From: Sphingomonas sp. Leaf67 | GTDB taxonomy: Bacteria > Pseudomonadota > Alphaproteobacteria > Sphingomonadales > Sphingomonadaceae | Length of the DNA: 64,000 nucleotides | Direction: 5' to 3' | Assembly (NCBI RefSeq): GCF_001421965.1 | Contig: NZ_LMLP01000022.1 | Location: 124,001-188,000, forward strand | Shown: one piece after another, positions 9,545 to 19,026 of the stretch | Layout of the letters: each line of letters begins with the position of its first letter | Position numbering within the stretch: the first letter of the stretch is position 1 | Notes under the pieces: model-generated | What the model was told of the DNA's origin: nothing | Seen by the model: the letters and a program-made list of their open reading frames with translations, nothing else | The model's database searches: none | Position numbers and translations under genes: made by a program

Positions 9545-10272
9545 GCGTTCGACCAGCCGCCATCGATCACATGCACCGCGCCGGTGGTGTAGGACGATGC
9601 ATCGGAGGCAAGGTACAGCGCCAGTTCGGCGATTTCCTCCGCCCGGCCCAGCCGCCCCATCGGCTGGCGGGCGGTGAACGACGCGCGCGCGGCGTCGGCG
9701 TCGCCGGTCGCGGCCATGCGTTCCTCGAGCGACGGCGACTGGACGGTGCCGGGGCAGATCGCGTTGCAGCGGATACCCTGTCCGACGAAATCGAGCGCCA
9801 CCGACTTGGTCAGGCCGATCACCGCCGCCTTCGACGCGGTATAGACGAAACGGTTGGGCACCGCGATCACATGGCTGGCGACCGACGACATGTTGACGAT
9901 CGACCCGCCGCCCGCGTCGATCATCGCCGGCAGCAGGGCGCGGATCAGGCGGTATTGCGCGCGGACGTTCAGGTCGAAGCTGAAGTCCCAATCGGCTTCT
10001 TCGGTGGTCAGGATCGTGCCGGCATGGACGAAGCCCGCACAGTTGAACAGGATATCGACCGCGCCGACCCGGCCGGCGAAATCCCGGATCGCCTGGGCGT
10101 CGAGCAGGTCGACGACGTGCGCCTCGCAGCCATCGAGCGTCGCGAGCGCGTCGGCATTGATATCGACCGCCAGCACCCGCGCGCCTTCGCGGGCGAACAG
10201 TTCGGCGGCGGCGCGGCCGATCCCTTGCGCGGCGGCGGTAACGATGGCGGTTTTGCCGGACAGACGGGTCAT
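9541..10272 (-). CDS. Short-chain dehydrogenase/reductase, probable L-fucose-type sugar dehydrogenase
   Basis: Classical SDR of 243 residues. Cofactor motif TAAAQGIG at 12-19, Asp after beta-2 (LAVDIN) suggesting NAD preference, NCAG at 77-80, Ser129/130 in NMSS, and catalytic YTASK (Tyr144, Lys148). It ends with the substrate-loop IDGGW. Between an aldo/keto reductase and a mutarotase, it fits oxidation of a sugar or of a 2-keto-3-deoxy sugar acid. Starts inside the AKR stop (ATGA); the start at 10272 was chosen because the fold begins at MTRLSGK. Confidence 0.9.
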   Translation of the reverse strand: MTRLSGKTAIVTAAAQGIGRAAAELFAREGARVLAVDINADALATLDGCEAHVVDLLDAQAIRDFAGRVGAVDILFNCAGFVHAGTILTTEEADWDFSFDLNVRAQYRLIRALLPAMIDAGGGSIVNMSSVASHVIAVPNRFVYTASKAAVIGLTKSVALDFVGQGIRCNAICPGTVQSPSLEERMAATGDADAARASFTARQPMGRLGRAEEIAELALYLASDASSYTTGAVHVIDGGWSNA

Positions 10273-11279
10273 GCGGTCTCCGAGGAAGGAACGGGGGCGT
10301 CGGCGCGGACCAGACCGGCGTCGACCAGATCGTGCCACAGCGCGGGGGGCAGCGACAGGGTGGCGAGCGTCACCGCCTGCGCGACTTCCTGCGCGTCGGC
10401 CATGCCCGGAATGACGGTGTCGACGGCGGGATGCGCCATCGCGAATTGCAGCGCCGCGGCCGCCATCGGCACGGCGTGGCGTGCGCAGATCGCGGCGATC
10501 GCATCGACCCGGCGGACGATATCAGCGGGTGGCGCTTCGTAGTTATAGCGCGCGTCGCCGCCGGTGCCGGTGGCGAGAATGCCCGAATTATACGGCCCGC
10601 CGAGGATCAGGCGGACGCCCATCGCCTCGCAGCGCGGCAGCAGCGTGTCGAGCGCGCCCTGTTCGAGCAGCGTGTAGCGGCCGGCGAGCAGGATCGCGTC
10701 CAGTTCGACCCGGTCGAGCAGTTCCTCGCACACCGCGATCTCGTTGACGCCGATGCCGATCCCGCCGATCGCGCCCGCGTCGCGCAAGCTCCGCATCGCC
10801 GGATAACCGCCGTCGAGAAAGGTCGCCATCCGTGCGGCGGCATCGGCACCATGGGTCATCGCGCCCAGATCATGCGCGAGCAACAAGTCGATGCGATCGC
10901 GCCGCAACCGGGCGCGGCTGGCATCGAACGACCGCAGTACGCCGTCGCGCGAATAGTCGAACGCGCTCTCGACCGGCTCGGGCGACACGAAGCCCTGTCG
11001 TTCGGTGGCGAGATCGCGGTCGGGCACCGGTTGCAGGACGCGTCCGACCTTGGTCGACACGAAGGCGGTGCCGCCCGGATCGCGCTCCGCCAGCGCATCG
11101 CCCAGCCGCCGTTCGGACAGGCCGAAGCCGTAATGCGGCGCGGTGTCGAATGCGCGGATGCCGTGATCCCATGCGGCGTCGATCGTTGCCCGGGCGGCAT
11201 CCGTGCCGACCGGACGATATAGATTACCGATCGCCGCCCCGCCGAAGCCGAGCTTGGCGGGACGCTGCCCTGCGGTCAT
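10269..11279 (-). CDS. Aldo/keto reductase, D-threo-aldose (L-fucose) 1-dehydrogenase type
   Basis: TIM-barrel oxidoreductase of 336 residues. The AKR tetrad is visible: Asp45 and Tyr50 in FDTAPHYGFGLSE, Lys77 in STKVGR, His136 in LLLAHDLG. The N-terminal pattern and the STKVGRxLxP segment match D-threo-aldose 1-dehydrogenases, which oxidise L-fucose to its lactone. First gene of the coupled set AKR-SDR-mutarotase-transporter. The lactonase and sugar-acid dehydratase of the pathway are not beside it. Confidence 0.88.
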   Translation of the reverse strand: MTAGQRPAKLGFGGAAIGNLYRPVGTDAARATIDAAWDHGIRAFDTAPHYGFGLSERRLGDALAERDPGGTAFVSTKVGRVLQPVPDRDLATERQGFVSPEPVESAFDYSRDGVLRSFDASRARLRRDRIDLLLAHDLGAMTHGADAAARMATFLDGGYPAMRSLRDAGAIGGIGIGVNEIAVCEELLDRVELDAILLAGRYTLLEQGALDTLLPRCEAMGVRLILGGPYNSGILATGTGGDARYNYEAPPADIVRRVDAIAAICARHAVPMAAAALQFAMAHPAVDTVIPGMADAQEVAQAVTLATLSLPPALWHDLVDAGLVRADAPVPSSETA

Positions 11280-11334
11280 CGCGTGTCCTCTCTCCGCTTA
11301 TATTCGCGAAGAAATTTCACCTGTCAAAACCAAA

Positions 11335-12444
11335 TCAATATACGACGACCGAGCGGATGCTTTCCCCGGCATGCATCAGGTCGAAGCCCCTGTTGATCTC
11401 GTCCAGCGACAGGACATGGGTGATCATCGGGTCGATCTCGATCTTGCCGTTCATATACCAGTCGACGATCTTCGGCACGTCGGTCCGGCCCTTCGCCCCG
11501 CCGAACGCGGTACCGCGCCAGTTGCGGCCGGTGACCAGCTGGAACGGACGGGTGGCGATTTCCTTGCCCGCTTCGGCCACACCGATGATGATGCTGGTGC
11601 CCCAGCCGCGATGGCATGCCTCCAGCGCCTGTCGCATCACCTGCGTATTGCCGGTGCAGTCGAACGTATAGTCCGCCCCGCCATCGGTCAGCGCGACCAG
11701 ATGCTGGACGATGTCGCCGTCCACGTCCCTGGGATTGACGAAATGGGTCATGCCGAAGCGGCGGCCCCATTCCTCGCGCGCGGGGTTGATGTCGACGCCG
11801 ACGATCATGTTCGCACCGGCCATGCGCGCGCCCTGCAACACGTTTAGGCCGATGCCGCCCAGACCGAAGACGATGATATTGTCGCCAGGTGCGACCTTGG
11901 CGGTGTTGACCACCGCCCCGACGCCGGTGGTGACGCCGCAGCCGACATAGCAGCTGGTCTGGAACGGCGCGTCCTCGCGGATCTTGGCGACCGCGATCTC
12001 GGGCAGGACGGTGAAGTTCGAGAAGGTCGAGCAGCCCATATAATGATAGATGGGCTGGCCCTTGTAGCTGAAGCGGGTGGTACCGTCGGGCATCAGCCCT
12101 TTCCCTTGCGTCGCGCGGATCGCGGTGCACAGGTTGGTCTTGCCCGACAGGCACGACTTACACTGGCGGCATTCGGGGGTGTAGAGCGGGATGACGTGGT
12201 CGCCGACCGCGACACTGGTCACGCCCGCGCCGACCTCGCGCACGATCCCCGCGCCCTCATGGCCGAGCACCGAGGGGAACAGCCCCTCGCTGTCGAGCCC
12301 GTCGAGCGTATAGGCATCGGTATGGCAGATGCCGGTCGCCATGATCTCGATCAGCACCTCGCCGGCCTTGGGGCCTTCGAGGTCGAGTTCGACGATTTCG
12401 AGCGGGCGCTTGGCTTCGAACGCGACGGCGGCACGGGTCTTCAT
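11335..12444 (-). CDS. frmA: S-(hydroxymethyl)glutathione dehydrogenase / class III alcohol dehydrogenase
   Basis: Zinc-dependent enzyme of 369 residues that oxidises the formaldehyde-glutathione adduct, and also reduces S-nitrosoglutathione. Catalytic zinc region: GICHTDAY (Cys40) and GHEGAG (His62-Glu63). Structural zinc: Cys92, 95, 98 and 106 in [18 protein letters not shown] fold: GLGGIGLN. The [19 protein letters not shown] segment is a class III hallmark. Monocistronic in appearance; no frmB/fghA or frmR beside it. Confidence 0.96.
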   Translation of the reverse strand: MKTRAAVAFEAKRPLEIVELDLEGPKAGEVLIEIMATGICHTDAYTLDGLDSEGLFPSVLGHEGAGIVREVGAGVTSVAVGDHVIPLYTPECRQCKSCLSGKTNLCTAIRATQGKGLMPDGTTRFSYKGQPIYHYMGCSTFSNFTVLPEIAVAKIREDAPFQTSCYVGCGVTTGVGAVVNTAKVAPGDNIIVFGLGGIGLNVLQGARMAGANMIVGVDINPAREEWGRRFGMTHFVNPRDVDGDIVQHLVALTDGGADYTFDCTGNTQVMRQALEACHRGWGTSIIIGVAEAGKEIATRPFQLVTGRNWRGTAFGGAKGRTDVPKIVDWYMNGKIEIDPMITHVLSLDEINRGFDLMHAGESIRSVVVY

Positions 12445-12528
12445 GGGGCGTCTCCTTGGGGTGCCGTGGGACTAGCGGGCGCGGACGGGGGTCGGCAAGG
12501 GGGCGGTGGTGCGCTAGGAGGCAACGCC

Positions 12529-13083
12529 ATGCTTGCACGTTCGCTCCTGCCCTGTGCCGCCCTGTTGCTCTCGGCCTGTGCCGGTGGCGGGTACCGGCCG
12601 GTCAGCGATGCGGTGGTCAAGGTCGGTCGGCCCTATCAGGTGCGCGGCGTCACTTATGCGCCCGCCGTCGATCCGGCATATGACATGCTGGGGCTGGCGA
12701 GCTGGTATGGCAGCGAGTCGGGCGGGCGCACCGCCAATGGCGAGCGGTTCCGGCCCGGCTGGGTCACCGCCGCGCACACCACGCTGCCGCTGCCGAGCTA
12801 TGTCGAGGTGACCGCGCTCGACAGCGGGCGGCGGGTGCTGGTGCGGGTCAATGATCGCGGGCCGTTCACCGGGCGCGGGCGCATCCTCGACCTGTCGCGC
12901 GGTGCGGCCGAGGCGCTGGGCGTGCGGGGGGCCGGCGTGGTGCCGGTGCGGGTGCGGGTGGTGTCGCCCGACGAGCGCGACCGGGCGCGGCTGCGCAAGG
13001 GCAAGAGCGCGCGCGAACTGCCGCCGGTGGACGAGCGGATGCGGGCCAATTTGCGGGCGCAGTTGCGCGCGAGCGGGCTGTAG
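12529..13083 (+). CDS. rlpA: RlpA-like septal ring lipoprotein (double-psi beta-barrel)
   Basis: Envelope lipoprotein of 184 residues. Lipobox LLSAC (Cys17). The RlpA core GLASWYGSESGGRTANGERF, YVEVTALDSGRRVLVRVNDRGPF and ILDLSRGAAEALG covers about residues 55-150. RlpA proteins bind or cleave denuded glycan strands at the septum; activity differs between species. There is no SPOR domain, so this is the short form. AGGAG lies 8 bp before the ATG at 12529. Confidence 0.9.
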   Translation: MLARSLLPCAALLLSACAGGGYRPVSDAVVKVGRPYQVRGVTYAPAVDPAYDMLGLASWYGSESGGRTANGERFRPGWVTAAHTTLPLPSYVEVTALDSGRRVLVRVNDRGPFTGRGRILDLSRGAAEALGVRGAGVVPVRVRVVSPDERDRARLRKGKSARELPPVDERMRANLRAQLRASGL

Positions 13084-13530
13084 CGCGCAAGCCAAAGGTC
13101 ACAAAGGTCACACTCGCACGCAATTGGCGGCGCGGTCGTTTCTCAAACGTAGCGGCGATGGGAAAGAACGGTGGGCGAGCGAACCCTGCGCGATCGTGGC
13201 GTTTCGTGGCGCTGTAGGAAAGTGACTATTCTGGTCCTGTTCGTCGGCCCCGGCGGACGTCACTCACCGTTCCGATCGGGGGTGGCGCCGGCCACCGCCG
13301 GCCTTGCGCGGATTACAGCTGGGGCCAGCCCGTTCCATACCGGTGCCCGACCCTGATCGGCCTCTCCGTCTGTCCCGATATCCCATATTCGATGCACCAT
13401 TTCGGGAAGAAGCATCCGGGAACGGATTATGGGAAACCCACCGTTCCGAGGGGGCGCGTATCCATGCGGTCGGCAGCGTTAATTTGCCGCCAGGAGGTTC
13501 CCGATCGGGAAGGCGGCGGCAACGAATCGT
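13084..13530. other. Gene-free stretch
   Basis: 447 bp between the rlpA stop and the M23-type gene stop. It begins with a direct repeat AAGGTCACAAAGGTCACAC (inside 13093-13117) shared in inverted orientation with 54905-54929. No frame with coding features or clear terminator was seen in the rest. Confidence 0.5.
13093..13117. repeat. 25-bp dispersed repeat, copy A
   Basis: The sequence contains two direct AAAGGTCACA-like units. An exact inverted copy of all 25 bases occurs at 54905-54929, about 42 kb away. Both copies are intergenic. Confidence 0.8.
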
Positions 13531-14742
13531 TCAGCGAAACCCCAGGATGTCACCGTCGAGGGGCATTTCGTTCGTGTGCGATGCCGGCCGCGTTGCCAGC
13601 GGGCGCGCTATCGTCGGGTCGAAGCTGTCCTCGACGCTTTCCCGTCCATACAGGGTGAAGCCATCGATGACGAAGGGGAGCCCTTCCGATCCCTCGAACG
13701 TCGACCGGTCGCTGATGTGGAAATGGAGATGGGGCGCGCCAGCGGCACCGGTCTGGCCGAGGCGGCCGATCACGTCGCCCTTCCTGACGTGCATTCCGGG
13801 GCGCATGGTCACGCTGCCCTGCCGGAGATGGGCGTAATGCGCATAGACGCCGGGTGCGATCGCAAGGATCACGAAATTGCCGTACAACGTGCGGGCGGTA
13901 AGGTCGTCGGGCGTTTCCAGCGGGCGCAGCGGTTCGCCGTTGGCAATGCCGTCACGGGCATCGACGACGACGCCATCGGCCACGGCGAGAACGTCCTTGC
14001 CGTAGCCGACCCAATCCGCGTCGACGGTGTCGGTAAGCGCTGCATGTCTGCCGCGCAGGGAATGGTTGCCGTCGTCGAGCCCGAACCAGTCGATCGCGAA
14101 CCGCTGCGGAATGGACAACTTGCCGTTGATCGCGACGGGACTGCCCCAGTGATGCGACAGGGGATTGCCCGGCCCGTCGACCGCCAGCCAGCGTCCCCCG
14201 CGCAGGGGCGGACCGATCCGGACGGCCGGGGTTTCGACGACAGCCGCGCGTACGTCGTCGGCGCGCTGGATCTCACCCTTGGCCGTCACGAAGGTCAGCT
14301 GGTGCCGCAGGCTCGCGGTCCTCGTCCCGGCGGGCAGGGTCAGCCACAGGAACAGCGACAGCGTGCGGCCCGATGCGATCGGCAGGCTGTCGATGGGGTC
14401 GCCCTCTGCAGCGGGCTTGTTGCGCAGTCGCTGGAGGCCGGCGCCCTCGACGACGCTCGACGCGACCGTGTCGGCGCCGGTGAATGTGGCCAGTCGTATC
14501 AGTCTGAGCGGGTTGTCATCGGACTGGAAGCTGGTGATCCGCAACTCGTACGCGAGATGCGTCTGTCCGTCGCTGCCGGTCACGATGTGCGGTGCGAAGG
14601 GAATGCGTGCCTCGACCTGGGCCTGATGGATCACCGGTCCCGCGGTGGCGGCCACCGACGGAACAGCCGTCGACTGCGCGGTCGCCGCATTCGGGAGGGC
14701 GAGCACCAGCAGCGTTACGATCGAGCCTTCAAATCGTTTCAC
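13531..14742 (-). CDS. M23-family metallopeptidase-like secreted protein
   Basis: Protein of 403 residues from the GTG at 14742, which begins a signal peptide (VKRFEGSIVTLLVLALPNAATAQ). An N-terminal beta-rich region (about 25-205) precedes an LytM/M23 fold (about 225-375) with RFAIDWFG, VLAVADGVVVDA, YGNFVILAI, YAHYAHLR and the zinc-site HLHFH. The first zinc His of canonical HxxxD is not obvious: the matching place reads RFAID. Activity on peptidoglycan is therefore uncertain. An ATG at 14781 is an alternative start. Same strand as the TonB receptor locus, 295 bp downstream of the histidine-rich gene. Confidence 0.78.
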   Translation of the reverse strand: MKRFEGSIVTLLVLALPNAATAQSTAVPSVAATAGPVIHQAQVEARIPFAPHIVTGSDGQTHLAYELRITSFQSDDNPLRLIRLATFTGADTVASSVVEGAGLQRLRNKPAAEGDPIDSLPIASGRTLSLFLWLTLPAGTRTASLRHQLTFVTAKGEIQRADDVRAAVVETPAVRIGPPLRGGRWLAVDGPGNPLSHHWGSPVAINGKLSIPQRFAIDWFGLDDGNHSLRGRHAALTDTVDADWVGYGKDVLAVADGVVVDARDGIANGEPLRPLETPDDLTARTLYGNFVILAIAPGVYAHYAHLRQGSVTMRPGMHVRKGDVIGRLGQTGAAGAPHLHFHISDRSTFEGSEGLPFVIDGFTLYGRESVEDSFDPTIARPLATRPASHTNEMPLDGDILGFR

Positions 14743-15037
14743 ACGGCACCCCGTTCTGGCGAGAGGCGAATGCGGTACCATGGTTTCCGGCAGCATGTCA
14801 TGGTGACTGCTTCGGGTCGCATTCCACACCACCGGCGCGCGACGTTGCAGGTCGACCGATCGCCGGTCGTCGGCCGACGATATCAGCCCACCGGCATGGG
14901 CGACAAACCCTTGAAGCCCGGTTCCCGCATGACAGAACAAGGCGACAGAGTTCGTCGTGCAGGTCTGGCATATGTCGGGATCGGTTGGATCGGCCCGCTC
15001 CGTCCGCCGGACATCCCCTGCTGGTCGGCATCGACGA
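14743..15037. other. Short gap upstream of the M23-type gene
   Basis: 295 bp with no gene that can be supported. The M23-type frame stays open into it up to 14940, but that extension looks non-coding. It may hold a separate promoter for the peptidase-like gene; none is obvious. Confidence 0.4.
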
Positions 15038-16180
15038 TCATCTGGTCGGTATCGGGTCGGCGGGCTCGTCCTGATAGACGGAAGGGCCGGGCGGCGCGAC
15101 GGCGGCGGGCGAGATCAATGCCCCTGTGTCGATGTCGTACCGGAAGGTTTCGGTTACATCGCCAGTTGCCACGGTGATGACGCCGCGCGATCGATCGTCC
15201 TCCACCCTGATACGTACTTCCGGGTGCCCGGCGCACCGGATCGTCGCACCCGACCCGAACCCGGTTCCGCCGTCAGGCCGGATCAGACACGGCGCATCTC
15301 CGGCCCGGCCGAGTTCCAGCCAGCCTTCGGTCGTGATGCGGTGGGTATAGACCCCGTGGCCGTTCGGGCCCACCGTCGTGAAAGGCTCGCCCCGTTCGAA
15401 CCGGCGCTCCCTGCCGGGAATGTCCTTCACGCCCACCTGATTATGGGTCAGCAGGCCATCGGCACCGATATAATAATGCCCGATCTGCGTTCCCGTATTG
15501 CCCGGCCAGCGCAGATGCATGTGCATGTGCGGCGGGGCGTCGGTGTGACCATGGGGGGCGTTGGTGTCGAACCCCATGATCTGGATACGCCCCAGATGCT
15601 CCCGTTCGACCTGTTCGCCCAACCCCAGTTCGCGAACGACTTCGCGTTGCGCGAATTCGAGGACGTTGGCGGCGCGGCGTTGCACGTCGGGGAACGGCCC
15701 CGTCGCATAGAATCCGGCCCGTCGCGCCGGATCGGCATGCTCGAAACGCAGGACCATGCCCGGCTCGACGATGTGCGTCGCGACCTCCCCCGCCGTCACC
15801 GCGTCCACGGCAACCGGCGGCACCGGCACGATGATGCGCCCCCCGTCCGCCTCGAACGGCAGGTCGCCACCCTCCAGAATGACCCGGCGCACGGCGTCGC
15901 CCGCCCCCCGGAAGGCGAGTTCCAGCGACCGTCGACGCGGAACGTTCAGCGCGATGACCGTCTCGCGCGCATTCTCCGCATTGAACAGGGGCGTGGCGAC
16001 CGCCGTGCAGGACGGGCAGGACGCCGGATCGAACCGCGCGACGGGTCCGGTTGCGGGACGGCGCTTCACGAACTTCAGGACGATCCGCACGGTGTCCGCC
16101 GGCTGCCCGTCAGCGGGCAGGGCCGGTGAGGGGGACGCGCAAAGTCCCGCCAGCACGAGAAGGAGCGATGCCCGCTTCAC
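15038..16180 (-). CDS. Secreted histidine-rich protein of unknown function
   Basis: Not recognised. 380 residues from a GTG at 16180 that overlaps the TonB receptor stop as GTGA. Signal peptide about 1-23. A CPSC motif lies at 55-58, and a central histidine cluster at 210-222 (PHGHTDAPPHMHMHLRWP) is followed by GHYYIGADGLLTHNQVG (His235, His246) and GHGVYTHR. The remaining Cys298 and Cys316 may pair. Mostly beta structure is suggested. The cluster looks able to bind metal or heme, but that is inference. Coupling to a TonB receptor suggests a role in handling that receptor's cargo in the periplasm. Confidence 0.75.
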   Translation of the reverse strand: MKRASLLLVLAGLCASPSPALPADGQPADTVRIVLKFVKRRPATGPVARFDPASCPSCTAVATPLFNAENARETVIALNVPRRRSLELAFRGAGDAVRRVILEGGDLPFEADGGRIIVPVPPVAVDAVTAGEVATHIVEPGMVLRFEHADPARRAGFYATGPFPDVQRRAANVLEFAQREVVRELGLGEQVEREHLGRIQIMGFDTNAPHGHTDAPPHMHMHLRWPGNTGTQIGHYYIGADGLLTHNQVGVKDIPGRERRFERGEPFTTVGPNGHGVYTHRITTEGWLELGRAGDAPCLIRPDGGTGFGSGATIRCAGHPEVRIRVEDDRSRGVITVATGDVTETFRYDIDTGALISPAAVAPPGPSVYQDEPADPIPTR

Positions 16181-18915
16181 CAGTTCGGCTTCCACGACAG
16201 GCCGAGCCAGAACGTGCGCCCGACCGGGAAATAGTAGTTCAGATAGTCGCGGCCCGTGCCTTGCCGGACGACGAACGGCGCCTTGGTCAGGTTCTGGACC
16301 TGCCCGACCAGTTCCACACCTTCGCGCACGGCCAGCCGTGCCTGCACGTCGACCTGCTGGCGTGGCTCCTGATACAGGTCGCGCGTCGGCGTGTCGCCAT
16401 CCGCCGATTGCAGCGCGCGGCCGATACGGTTGTACGAGGCGCGCAGTTCGACCGGCCCGGTGGCGTAGAAGACGGTGAGATTGGCGATGTAGTCCGGCTG
16501 CTGGATCAGCCCGCTCGTCTCGCGGGTTGCGGGCAGACCGGCCGCGACGCCTGCGGCACTGACCGGTTGGCGGTACGATCCGTCGAGCAGCGTGACGTTC
16601 GCGTTGAAGCCAAGGCCCGGCAGCGCGGCGATACGATCCAGCGTATAGCCGATTTCCAGCCCCTTGATCTTCGCCCCGGCGGCATTGCGCGGCGTGCTGA
16701 CGAAGACGCTTTGATACGTCACGCCCTGAAAGGTGGTGACCGGACCTTGCTGGCTGCTCGTGAAGATCTCGTTCCGGATGTCCTTGACGAACCCGGCGAC
16801 CGACAGCATGCCCGCGCCCATATACCATTCATAGGACAGGTCGTAATTCCACGCCTCGCGCGGTTTCAGGTCGGGGTTGCCCGTGTTGATCGTCAGCGTG
16901 CCGTCGGTGCCGATCCCGAACGAGGTGCGGGCGGCATATTGGCTGTAATCGGGGCGGCCGATCGTCTTCGATACGCCCGCGCGTACCCGCATCCCGTCGC
17001 CAAGCTGGTAGGTCGCCAGCGCCGAGGGCAGCCAATAGGCATAGTCGGTCGTGCGCCGTGTCGATCGATAGTCGGATGCGCCCGCCCGGACCGGGGCGTT
17101 GGTATCGATGACGAGGTTCGTCGCATCGTAGCGGACGCCCGCCTGCACATCGAACCGATCGGCGCGGAACAGTGCCTGCGCATAGACCGCTTTCGTCGTT
17201 TCCAGGTCGCGGAAGTCGTCGGCGGCGTTGTTGGCGCGTTGATCGGTGGTGGTGAACGCGCCGCGATTGGCGTCGAAACGCTGCCATGCCGCCGGCCGGT
17301 CGATCAGGAGATAGCGAACCGCCGGTGTCAGATAGGCCGTCGGATTCGTGTCGTAGAGGATGCCGCGCAGCGTCCCGGCGGTTGTCTGCCCTGCGACAGT
17401 GGCGGGGACATATTCGGTGTAGCGCTGGTCGTAGGACAGGTCGGTGCGCGTGACCGCCGCGCCCATATTGGCCCCGAAACCCCGATCGTCGGCGGTCGCG
17501 TTGATGCCGAGATTGACCTTGCCGAAATCGACGGTGGAATCGAGATCGCGGTTGATGCTGCGATAATAGAGTGCGCGGTAGCTGTCCGGATCGTTCGCGG
17601 CCGTGATATTGTTGATCGTCAGCCGCGGACGACCGTTGGTAATGGTATAGCCATAACCGAACGCCGGCAGGAATCCCGCCGACGACGTGCCGGCGCGCGG
17701 ATTGGTGTCGTATTTGATCATCTCGCGCAGCTCGCGATACTGCGCCGTCGAACGCGCCAGTGTCGTGTCGAGCACGATGCCGTCGCCGAAATCATGCCGC
17801 CCCTTCGCATCGATCAGCCAGGTATCGCGCTGGACCGGCTGATAGGTCAGCCCCTGCTGAAGATCGCCCTGTGCGAACGCGCCGCTCGTCGCGGTGACGG
17901 CGGTGGGCGCACCGGTCGGCAACGTCAGGATTTCATACCGTGTCTCGGTATCCTTGTCGCGGTAATAGCCACCGAACAGCGACACGTCGGTCGCAGCGTC
18001 GGGCTTCCATTCCAGCTTCAGATTGCCGCTGAGCCGGGTTCGCATGTTCTCGAAGAAATAATCCTGATTGCGCACCGGCACCAGCAAACCGTTCGACCGG
18101 TTCGGGAACGGCGTCCGTGCGCCCGCCGCGGTGAAATACGACCAACCCGCGCCGTTGCTGTCGCCGGGCAGTTCGGCGCGCGCGCTGGACGGCAACCGCT
18201 GATATTCCACCGACGCGACGACCCCGAACGTCCGGTCGGCACCGAAGCGCAGCGCGCCGGTCGCGTCCGCCCGGATCGACGCCCCGCCATCGCGAATGAG
18301 CTTGCCGGTGGTGTCGTTGTAGCCGCCATTGGCGTTCATCACGAAGAACCGGTCGCCGCGACCGTCGAAGGCGCTCTTGGACACGATGTTGATCTGCCCG
18401 CCCAGCGCGTGCGGATCATATTGCGCGGTGACGCTCTTGATCGCCTCGATCCGCGACACGAGCGACGACGGCAGCATGTCCAGACGCGCACCACGGAACA
18501 CCCAGTCGGGCGAGGCCAGCGGAATGCCGTCGATCGTCACCAGATTGTATTTGGGATCGAGCCCGCGGATCGTCGCGCGCTGGTAGATGTCGCGGTTCTT
18601 GGTCGGATCGGCGCCGCCGACCACCGAAACGCCGGTGATCCGCCGGCTCGCCTCGACGATGTTGAGGTCGGGCAGCCGCCCCACATCGTCCTGCGACACG
18701 GCGTCGAGGATTACGGCAGAGTCGCGCTTGGCTCTGGTCGCCGAACGCTGCGAAGCGCGAAAGCCGGTGACGACGATCTCCTGACCGTCTCCGGCGTCGG
18801 CGACTGCCGACTGGTCGGGACCCACGGCAGGCGCATACGACTGCGCCAGTGCGGCAGTGCTGGTCAGCATGGTGCCTGCAAGCAGGCCGTGAACCCAGCG
18901 GCTTTGGTAACGCAT
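16177..18915 (-). CDS. TonB-dependent outer-membrane receptor
   Basis: 912 residues: signal peptide (1-25, ending AALAQ), a TonB-box-like region with EIVVTGFRASQ, plug domain (about 45-160; DVGRLPDLNIVEASRRITGV, TIRGLDPKYNLVTIDGIPL) and a 22-strand type barrel. The VVTGFRASQ/IRGL pattern belongs to the sugar/oligosaccharide receptors abundant in sphingomonads and Caulobacter. It ends in PNW rather than the usual terminal Phe. Divergent from a ROK regulator and coupled to the histidine-rich gene. A palindrome in the shared upstream region is a likely operator. Confidence 0.93.
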   Translation of the reverse strand: MRYQSRWVHGLLAGTMLTSTAALAQSYAPAVGPDQSAVADAGDGQEIVVTGFRASQRSATRAKRDSAVILDAVSQDDVGRLPDLNIVEASRRITGVSVVGGADPTKNRDIYQRATIRGLDPKYNLVTIDGIPLASPDWVFRGARLDMLPSSLVSRIEAIKSVTAQYDPHALGGQINIVSKSAFDGRGDRFFVMNANGGYNDTTGKLIRDGGASIRADATGALRFGADRTFGVVASVEYQRLPSSARAELPGDSNGAGWSYFTAAGARTPFPNRSNGLLVPVRNQDYFFENMRTRLSGNLKLEWKPDAATDVSLFGGYYRDKDTETRYEILTLPTGAPTAVTATSGAFAQGDLQQGLTYQPVQRDTWLIDAKGRHDFGDGIVLDTTLARSTAQYRELREMIKYDTNPRAGTSSAGFLPAFGYGYTITNGRPRLTINNITAANDPDSYRALYYRSINRDLDSTVDFGKVNLGINATADDRGFGANMGAAVTRTDLSYDQRYTEYVPATVAGQTTAGTLRGILYDTNPTAYLTPAVRYLLIDRPAAWQRFDANRGAFTTTDQRANNAADDFRDLETTKAVYAQALFRADRFDVQAGVRYDATNLVIDTNAPVRAGASDYRSTRRTTDYAYWLPSALATYQLGDGMRVRAGVSKTIGRPDYSQYAARTSFGIGTDGTLTINTGNPDLKPREAWNYDLSYEWYMGAGMLSVAGFVKDIRNEIFTSSQQGPVTTFQGVTYQSVFVSTPRNAAGAKIKGLEIGYTLDRIAALPGLGFNANVTLLDGSYRQPVSAAGVAAGLPATRETSGLIQQPDYIANLTVFYATGPVELRASYNRIGRALQSADGDTPTRDLYQEPRQQVDVQARLAVREGVELVGQVQNLTKAPFVVRQGTGRDYLNYYFPVGRTFWLGLSWKPNW

Positions 18916-18950
18916 TTCGAATCAGTCCCCCATTTCCTGCCACGGTATAT

Positions 18951-18969
18951 ATATCACGTTGTATGATAT
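18951..18969. promoter_or_regulatory. Palindrome between receptor and ROK gene, candidate operator
   Basis: ATATCA-N7-TGATAT, 6-bp perfect arms, in the AT-rich 111-bp gap between the two divergent starts. It lies 36 bp before the receptor ATG and 58 bp before the ROK ATG. The position suits binding by the adjacent ROK regulator to control both genes. Confidence 0.5.
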
Positions 18970-19026
18970 TAATTTGACAGTGCGGCGAAACTGGCGGATT
19001 TTCGTTGCGGTCGTTAGCGACGGCAC

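Noticed and set aside
12043..12528. N-terminal extension of the RlpA frame upstream of 12529
   Set aside because: It is antisense to frmA; the lipoprotein signal and AGGAG place the start at 12529.
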